Assembly (NCBI GenBank): GCA_965219305.1
Contig: OZ244725.1
Coordinates: 2,542,001-2,606,000 of the forward strand
Length of the DNA stretch: 64,000 nt
Direction of reading: 5' to 3'
DNA from: DATHTS01 sp965219305
GTDB taxonomy: Bacteria > Acidobacteriota > Blastocatellia > Pyrinomonadales > Pyrinomonadaceae
Below, in pieces: positions 59,828-64,000 of this stretch; the first letter of the stretch is position 1; the number at the start of each line of letters is the position of its first letter. A program made the position numbers and the translations under genes. The notes under the pieces are model-generated. The model saw only the letters and a program-made list of their open reading frames with translations, was not told the origin of the DNA and made no database searches.

Positions 59828-60391
59828 ATGATACGATCTAGGAACATTTTTACATTTTTGGCTTTGACTCTCCTGGTTTTAAGCCTGTCGGTTGTCGCTT
59901 CGGCGCAGAGGCGTAATGACAGAAATAACAGAAACAACGACAGATACGGCAATAACAATAATTACAATCGTAATTTGCGCTCGACCGTCGTAAATTTGAA
60001 GAATCGCAGTAAGCGTTTTGAAAAGACGCTCGACCGCGCACTTGACCGCAGTCGTTATGACGAACGCCGACGCGAGGACAATTTGAATCAATTAGCGGAA
60101 AACTTCAGACGTGCGGCGGACAAACTTGAAGATGAATACGACAATCGCCGCGATTATAACAACAGTGCGGACGAAGCACGGCGCGTTATTCAATACGGTT
60201 CGCAACTCGACCGCGCAATTTCGCGGCTGCGTATAGACAGAAATGTTCAAAACGAATGGAGTCAGATTCGCAGAGATCTGCAAACTTTAGCGAGCGCGTA
60301 TAACAATAATTATAATAACGGTCGCAATAATAATTATCCGAACCGTAATCCGCGCAACACGCGCAGACGCGGAAATTACAATCCGTATTAA
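59828..60391 (+). CDS. Exported Asn/Arg-rich protein under sigma-54 control
   Basis: A 187-residue protein with a signal peptide ending near VVASAQ (residue 27). The mature form opens and closes with low-complexity stretches of Asn, Arg, Tyr and Asp (RRNDRNNRNNDRYGNNNNY; NNNYNNGRNNNYPNRNPRN). The central part (about 50-155) is helical with many charged pairs and regular leucines. It is strongly basic and has no recognised family. AAAGGAGAAACT precedes the ATG. Nucleic-acid, polyanion or envelope binding would suit the composition but is not shown. Expression depends on sigma-54 and an activator not in the window. Confidence 0.85.
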   Translation: MIRSRNIFTFLALTLLVLSLSVVASAQRRNDRNNRNNDRYGNNNNYNRNLRSTVVNLKNRSKRFEKTLDRALDRSRYDERRREDNLNQLAENFRRAADKLEDEYDNRRDYNNSADEARRVIQYGSQLDRAISRLRIDRNVQNEWSQIRRDLQTLASAYNNNYNNGRNNNYPNRNPRNTRRRGNYNPY

Positions 60392-60420
60392 AGTTTTGAT
60401 AATGCCATAATCAAACCTCG

Positions 60421-60457
60421 AAAAAAGCCTGAGTTTTTAATGAACTCAGGCTTTTTT
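60421..60457. terminator. Bidirectional terminator
   Basis: Perfect 15-bp stem AAAAAAGCCTGAGTT / AACTCAGGCTTTTTT with a 7-base loop, between the convergent 59828 and 60446 genes. Confidence 0.93.
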
Positions 60458-60976
60458 GTTTTTCAAAATAGAAAGCGGAATCGAAAGCCACGACCAGTTT
60501 TTGCGATAAGTTTGCGAGTTCAATTTTTCGATCTCCGTTTCAATTTTTATCTGCAATTCGTCGGGCGGCAAATCTTCTTTGTTTTCGTAACAAGCGTGTT
60601 GAATACACGCTGACGGTTTTCCCGATTCGTGAACAAGACAACCGATTTCCCTTTCAAAAAGCGGGCAAGCGTAAGTTTGTTTAAAAGTGTCGCCCGAAGA
60701 CTTCAGATCGTATTTTTCAACTGTTTCTGCCGCGCGTTCGTAAATCTCATTTATTTTTTCTTCGCCGAAACTTAACAGAGTTTTTTCAATCGCCGCCGCT
60801 TCGAGCCGCGTAATATGAACATTGACAAAATGCGCGTCCGTACAGCAAATTCCTTTCGTTTCGCAGGTTACGCAATCTTTTGCTTTTTGTTCGTAATTGT
60901 CGCGGATGTAATTTTGAAAATCGCTTTTCAAATCGTCTAACTTCACCAACGCTTTTGTTTCCGATAAGATTTTCAT
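60446..60976 (-). CDS. YkgJ-type cysteine-cluster protein
   Basis: A 176-residue cytoplasmic protein. It has Cys35 and Cys38 in DCVTCETKGICC plus Cys44-Cys45, then CPLF, GCLVHESGKPSACIQHAC further on, the pattern of the YkgJ/UPF0153 family proposed to bind zinc or an iron-sulphur cluster. The exact function of the family is unknown. It is divergent from the peroxiredoxin gene with only 56 bases between starts. Confidence 0.8.
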   Translation of the reverse strand: MKILSETKALVKLDDLKSDFQNYIRDNYEQKAKDCVTCETKGICCTDAHFVNVHITRLEAAAIEKTLLSFGEEKINEIYERAAETVEKYDLKSSGDTFKQTYACPLFEREIGCLVHESGKPSACIQHACYENKEDLPPDELQIKIETEIEKLNSQTYRKNWSWLSIPLSILKNKKA

Positions 60977-61032
60977 AAATTCCGGCGGACTGCTACAATC
61001 TTATCAAAACTTAGAACGAAGCGAAAAAAATT

Positions 61033-61491
61033 ATGTTAAAAGAAGGCGAAAAAGCACCGGAATTTAATTTGAAAAACGAAAGCGGCGAAAATGTAAAACT
61101 TTCCGATTTGAAAGGAAACAAAACGGCAATTTATTTTTACCCGAAAGACGACACGCCCGGCTGCACAAAACAAGCGTGTTCGATCCGCGACAATTACGAA
61201 CAGTTGACGAAAGCCGGCATAAAAGTTTTCGGCGTTTCGATGGACAATGAAGCGAAACATCAGAAATTCATCGCAAAATACGACCTGCCGTTTAATCTTT
61301 TGATTGACGAAAACCACGAAACTGCTGATAAATACGGCGCATACGGCGAAAAGAAGTTTATGGGCAAAACTTATAACGGAATTTTGCGAAAGACTTTTTT
61401 GATTGACGAAGACGGCAAGATCGTCAAGATTTTCGACAAAGTAAAAGTCAGCGAACACGCCGACGAAATTCTAACGGCGTTCGGCGAATAA
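61033..61491 (+). CDS. bcp: Thioredoxin-dependent peroxiredoxin, Bcp type
   Basis: A 152-residue peroxidase that reduces hydrogen peroxide and organic hydroperoxides. Peroxidatic Cys44 and resolving Cys49 are in FYPKDDTPGCTKQACSIRD, the atypical two-cysteine spacing of Bcp/PrxQ. Later FNLLIDENHETADKYGAYG and RKTFLIDEDGKI complete the fold. No signal peptide, so cytoplasmic. It ends before a strong terminator. Confidence 0.95.
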   Translation: MLKEGEKAPEFNLKNESGENVKLSDLKGNKTAIYFYPKDDTPGCTKQACSIRDNYEQLTKAGIKVFGVSMDNEAKHQKFIAKYDLPFNLLIDENHETADKYGAYGEKKFMGKTYNGILRKTFLIDEDGKIVKIFDKVKVSEHADEILTAFGE

Positions 61492-61514
61492 ATTTTGCGG
61501 CGCAATTAAATCAA

Positions 61515-61555
61515 AAAAGAAAAACGGCTGAATCAAATTTAGCCGTTTTTCTTTT
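61515..61555 (+). terminator. Terminator after bcp
   Basis: Stem AAAAGAAAAACGGCT / AGCCGTTTTTCTTTT with an 11-base loop, directly followed by T-rich sequence; 24 bases after the bcp stop. Confidence 0.9.
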
Positions 61556-61620
61556 ATTTGCTAAACTTTTCACAGAAAATAATCATTCAACTCCGTAAAA
61601 CAAAAATAAACTAAAAAATT

Positions 61621-62733
61621 ATGAAGATAAAATTGTCCAAATTTTTATCGTTCGGCTTGATTTTCATTTTGATTTTCATCACTTGCCCGAATGTTTTCGC
61701 CGACCAGATTTTCTTGAAAAACGGCGATCGTGTGTCTGGTAAAATCGTTAAAAAAGACGGCGACAAGATCGTTATTCAAACAGAAGCGGCGGGCGAAATT
61801 TCTGTTCTTTGGTCATCAGTTGAAAAAATAGTTTCCGACGAACCGCTCAACATCGAACTCGCCGACGGGCAGAAAATTAAAGGCGTTGCCGCCGCAGTTG
61901 TCGAGGAAAAAGAAGAAACGACGAAGATCGAAATCGAAACTGCAACGGCGGAAAAAATCGAGATCGAAAAAGAAAATATCGCCATTGTCCGCAACGAAGC
62001 GGAGCAGTTGAAATTTGAAAAAGAAGTCGAACGTCTGCGCGATCCGGGAATTTTCGATTTCTGGAACGGTTCGGCTGATGTCGGTTACAGTTTTACGTCG
62101 GGAAACGCCGACACTCAAAGTTTGACTGCCGGATTTCGCGCCAACCGTGAAACGCCGAAAAACAAGATCAGCGTTTACGCCAACGCGATTCAATCAAGCA
62201 ATTCAGACTCCGGCGTTTCGGTCACGACCGCGCAAGCCGTGTTCGGCGGAATTCGCTACGATTACAATCTGAGCCGCAAAACTTTCGTCTTCGCGTCCGC
62301 CGATTTTGAATATGACAAACCGCAACTGCTCGATTTGCGTTCGGTTCTCGGCGGCGGTTTCGGCTACAAATTTATTCGCAGCGAACGCACGAAACTCGAC
62401 ATTTTCGGCGGCGCGACTTACAACCGCGAGAATTTCTCAAACGGCATCAAACGAAATTCCGCCGAAGCACTTTTAGGCAACGAACTCGAATTCGCATTTA
62501 ACGACCGCATAAACCTCGAACAAAGATTTTCAGTTTATCCGAGCATTTCCGATCCCGGCAGATTTCGTTCACTTTTCGATACGACCGTCGTTGCAAATAT
62601 AAACGATTGGCTCGGTTTTCAATTTACTGTCGGAAATCGCTTTAACAGCCGTCCCGTCGCGGGCGCGGAGAAAAACGACTTCTTATTCTCGACGGGTTTG
62701 CGGGCGACTTTCGGCAGAAAAAGGAAAAATTAA
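61621..62733 (+). CDS. DUF481 (YdiY-like) outer-membrane beta-barrel protein
   Basis: A 370-residue exported protein, signal peptide ending near NVFA (residue 27). The first half (DQIFLKNGDRVSGKIVKKDG, ILADGQKIKG-like IELADGQKIKGVAA) is a small beta domain often seen before this barrel. From WNGSADVGYSFTSGNADTQSL to the aromatic-rich end (NDFLFSTGLRATFGRKRK) are alternating strands of the DUF481 barrel. Its function is unknown beyond membership of the outer membrane. No partner gene is adjacent; tmRNA follows. Confidence 0.88.
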   Translation: MKIKLSKFLSFGLIFILIFITCPNVFADQIFLKNGDRVSGKIVKKDGDKIVIQTEAAGEISVLWSSVEKIVSDEPLNIELADGQKIKGVAAAVVEEKEETTKIEIETATAEKIEIEKENIAIVRNEAEQLKFEKEVERLRDPGIFDFWNGSADVGYSFTSGNADTQSLTAGFRANRETPKNKISVYANAIQSSNSDSGVSVTTAQAVFGGIRYDYNLSRKTFVFASADFEYDKPQLLDLRSVLGGGFGYKFIRSERTKLDIFGGATYNRENFSNGIKRNSAEALLGNELEFAFNDRINLEQRFSVYPSISDPGRFRSLFDTTVVANINDWLGFQFTVGNRFNSRPVAGAEKNDFLFSTGLRATFGRKRKN

Positions 62734-62824
62734 AGGAAACAAATTTTAACTTTGAAACTTGAACGGCAACCGATCATTGCTATTTTCCGTCCAAGTGTCG
62801 TAGAATAACAATCCCGCAAGTTGT

Positions 62825-63200
62825 GGGGGCGACAGGCTTCGACAGGGGCTTGTATAGATCTTTGAATGCACGTCGGGCTGTCTTTCAGTAGCTCGTTAAC
62901 AAATTGAAAGAAACACAAATGCTAATCAAGAATTAGCTCTCGCTGCCTAATTAAATTTAGCTACAGCGATGTCTTGCGGCAAGTTTGCTTAAAGCGCGTC
63001 GTTAAGGCATAACTCAGTTTAAGCTAGCACGCATTTTCCGTCTGCGGATGTGTGCGATATTTTAGTCAGACTAGCTTTCAGAAAGGTCTTGTCGGTTCAC
63101 CTGCTTTCTGCGAGCGAAAATTTAAGTGAACTCGACTAAGCGTGTAGATTTCACTGGTCGCAACTCTTGGATGCGGGTTCGATTCCCGCCGCCTCCACCA
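62825..63200 (+). ncRNA. ssrA: tmRNA
   Basis: A 376-base one-piece tmRNA that rescues stalled ribosomes. The 5' end GGGGGCG pairs with CGCCTCC at the 3' end, followed by ACCA. GACAGGCTTCGACAGGGG and GGTTCGATTCCCGCC are the conserved tRNA-like parts. The tag frame ends in GAATTAGCTCTCGCTGCCTAA, giving a tag ANQELALAA if it resumes at GCT 62921; stop TAA at 62948-62950. The resume codon is inferred. Confidence 0.96.
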
Positions 63201-63262
63201 AATCAATTTTCGATTTCGGACTTTGGATTTATTCTCAAAACTATATTTCAATTCAAAATCTT

Positions 63263-64000
63263 ATGGGAAATTTTCGGAAGCCATCGCAATTCTTATTTCA
63301 TCTGATTCTGATATTGTCCGCGACTTTCATTTTATCCCAATCAACTCAAGCGAAATGTGAATTGACTCTTTCGATAGATAAGGAGTTTAATCGCGCCGAT
63401 ACTGTTTTCGTCGGCGAAGTTACGAAGAAAACAGAAACTTCGATCACGAAAAATAGCCGATCATATAGAGGAGATATTTTTACGTTTTTGATAGAAGAAA
63501 ATTTCAAAGGCGAACAAAATTCCACACTTGATGTCAAATCTTTTGCTGTTTCATCTGAATCTTATTTTAATTTCAAGATAGGTGAAAAATATCTTGTTTA
63601 TGCCGATAGAAATTCTAAAACCGGAGATTTAATAGCAACTGCCTGCACTCGCACAAAACTTTATACTATTGCAAATGAAGATATTGTCGGAATTCGTTTG
63701 ATTTCATACCTGAACGGAAACGGTTGGATGGGCATAAATCCGGCAATTTCAGATCGTTCGGATGTTGAAAAGATGCTCGGTGAGTGCGAAACCGGAAAAA
63801 GTATGATCTGCTTATATGAAATGAATTTGGGAAATCTGATAGTTTCTTATAATTCCAGAAATTCGTGTAACGGAGAAACTCCTGAAATTTCCAAACAGAA
63901 AGTTTTATCACTAACATTCATTTTAAAAAATGACATTGTTCTCGAAAATCTTCCACTCGATCTCAAATACTTCACTCAAGAAGACGATGCTCAAAGTCCG
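63263..64000 (+). CDS. Secreted protein, possible NTR/TIMP-like, truncated by the window end
   Basis: The frame is open through base 64000, giving 246 residues without a stop. A signal peptide ends near STQAKC. The mature start C-x-DTVFVGEV...GDIFTFLIEENFKGE...FKIGEKYLVYADR, then ACTRTKL, resembles the beta-barrel of netrin/TIMP-like domains in bacterial secreted proteins, where the first Cys pairs with a later one. This assignment is tentative. What lies beyond about residue 150 is unrecognised. Confidence 0.65.
   Translation, partial: MGNFRKPSQFLFHLILILSATFILSQSTQAKCELTLSIDKEFNRADTVFVGEVTKKTETSITKNSRSYRGDIFTFLIEENFKGEQNSTLDVKSFAVSSESYFNFKIGEKYLVYADRNSKTGDLIATACTRTKLYTIANEDIVGIRLISYLNGNGWMGINPAISDRSDVEKMLGECETGKSMICLYEMNLGNLIVSYNSRNSCNGETPEISKQKVLSLTFILKNDIVLENLPLDLKYFTQEDDAQSP

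Overview
The window looks like a chromosomal segment of a Gram-negative, moderately AT-rich heterotroph, most likely an Acidobacteriota member of the Blastocatellia/Pyrinomonadaceae type. The inference rests on gene content: an Oar-like TonB-dependent receptor with no SusD partner, paired CRTAC1 (FG-GAP plus ASPIC/UnbV) exported proteins, large exported TPR proteins, many exported glycoside hydrolases, and long intergenic palindromes. No rRNA lies in the window, so the assignment stays provisional.

Region 1 (1-27364) is a hemicellulose-utilisation locus. A leftward block holds a CRTAC1 protein, a type-B carboxylesterase, a second CRTAC1 protein, a small exported protein, GH27 alpha-galactosidase, a small hypothetical gene and a GH31 enzyme cut by the window start. 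A rightward block holds a catalytic-domain-free double carbohydrate-binding protein, a CE4-like deacetylase and a GH39 enzyme. Two exported TPR proteins and a TonB-dependent receptor run leftward. A GH5 mannanase-like enzyme, xylB, xylA and a GH3 enzyme finish the locus. Together they would remove side chains, cut and debranch xylan, xyloglucan or galactomannan, take up fragments, and send xylose into the pentose phosphate pathway as xylulose-5-phosphate. Three copies of one 26-bp operator-like sequence (8557, 20380, 23669) lie in the three divergent intergenic regions and suggest one regulon.

Region 2 (27365-31889) has a gene-poor stretch with a MITE-like element, a perR-katG peroxide-defence pair whose promoter overlaps a PerR-type box, and an mscS channel gene.

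Region 3 (32026-48355, leftward) is the core transcription/translation cluster: tRNA-Tyr, -Gly, -Thr, tuf, rpmG, tRNA-Trp, secE, nusG, rplK, rplA, rplJ, rplL, rpoB, rpoC. Between nusG and rplK sit three accessory genes: a MazE-like antitoxin without a toxin, a BPSL0067-like papain-fold amidase, and a lipoprotein. RpoB has an N-terminal insertion with four Cys pairs. RpoC and L10 carry long acidic tails.

Region 4 (48476-59599) has xer recombinase and part of an exopolysaccharide-type cluster: a GT4 glycosyltransferase, a fused MDR-Gfo/Idh/MocA oxidoreductase, a beta-helix protein, an FkbM methyltransferase, a GT39-like membrane transferase, an intact IS630-family element whose transposase needs a -1 frameshift, and a glycosyltransferase-like gene.

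Region 5 (59600-64000) has an Asn/Arg-rich exported protein behind a textbook sigma-54 promoter, a YkgJ-type cysteine-cluster protein, a Bcp peroxiredoxin, a DUF481 outer-membrane protein, tmRNA, and a truncated secreted protein.
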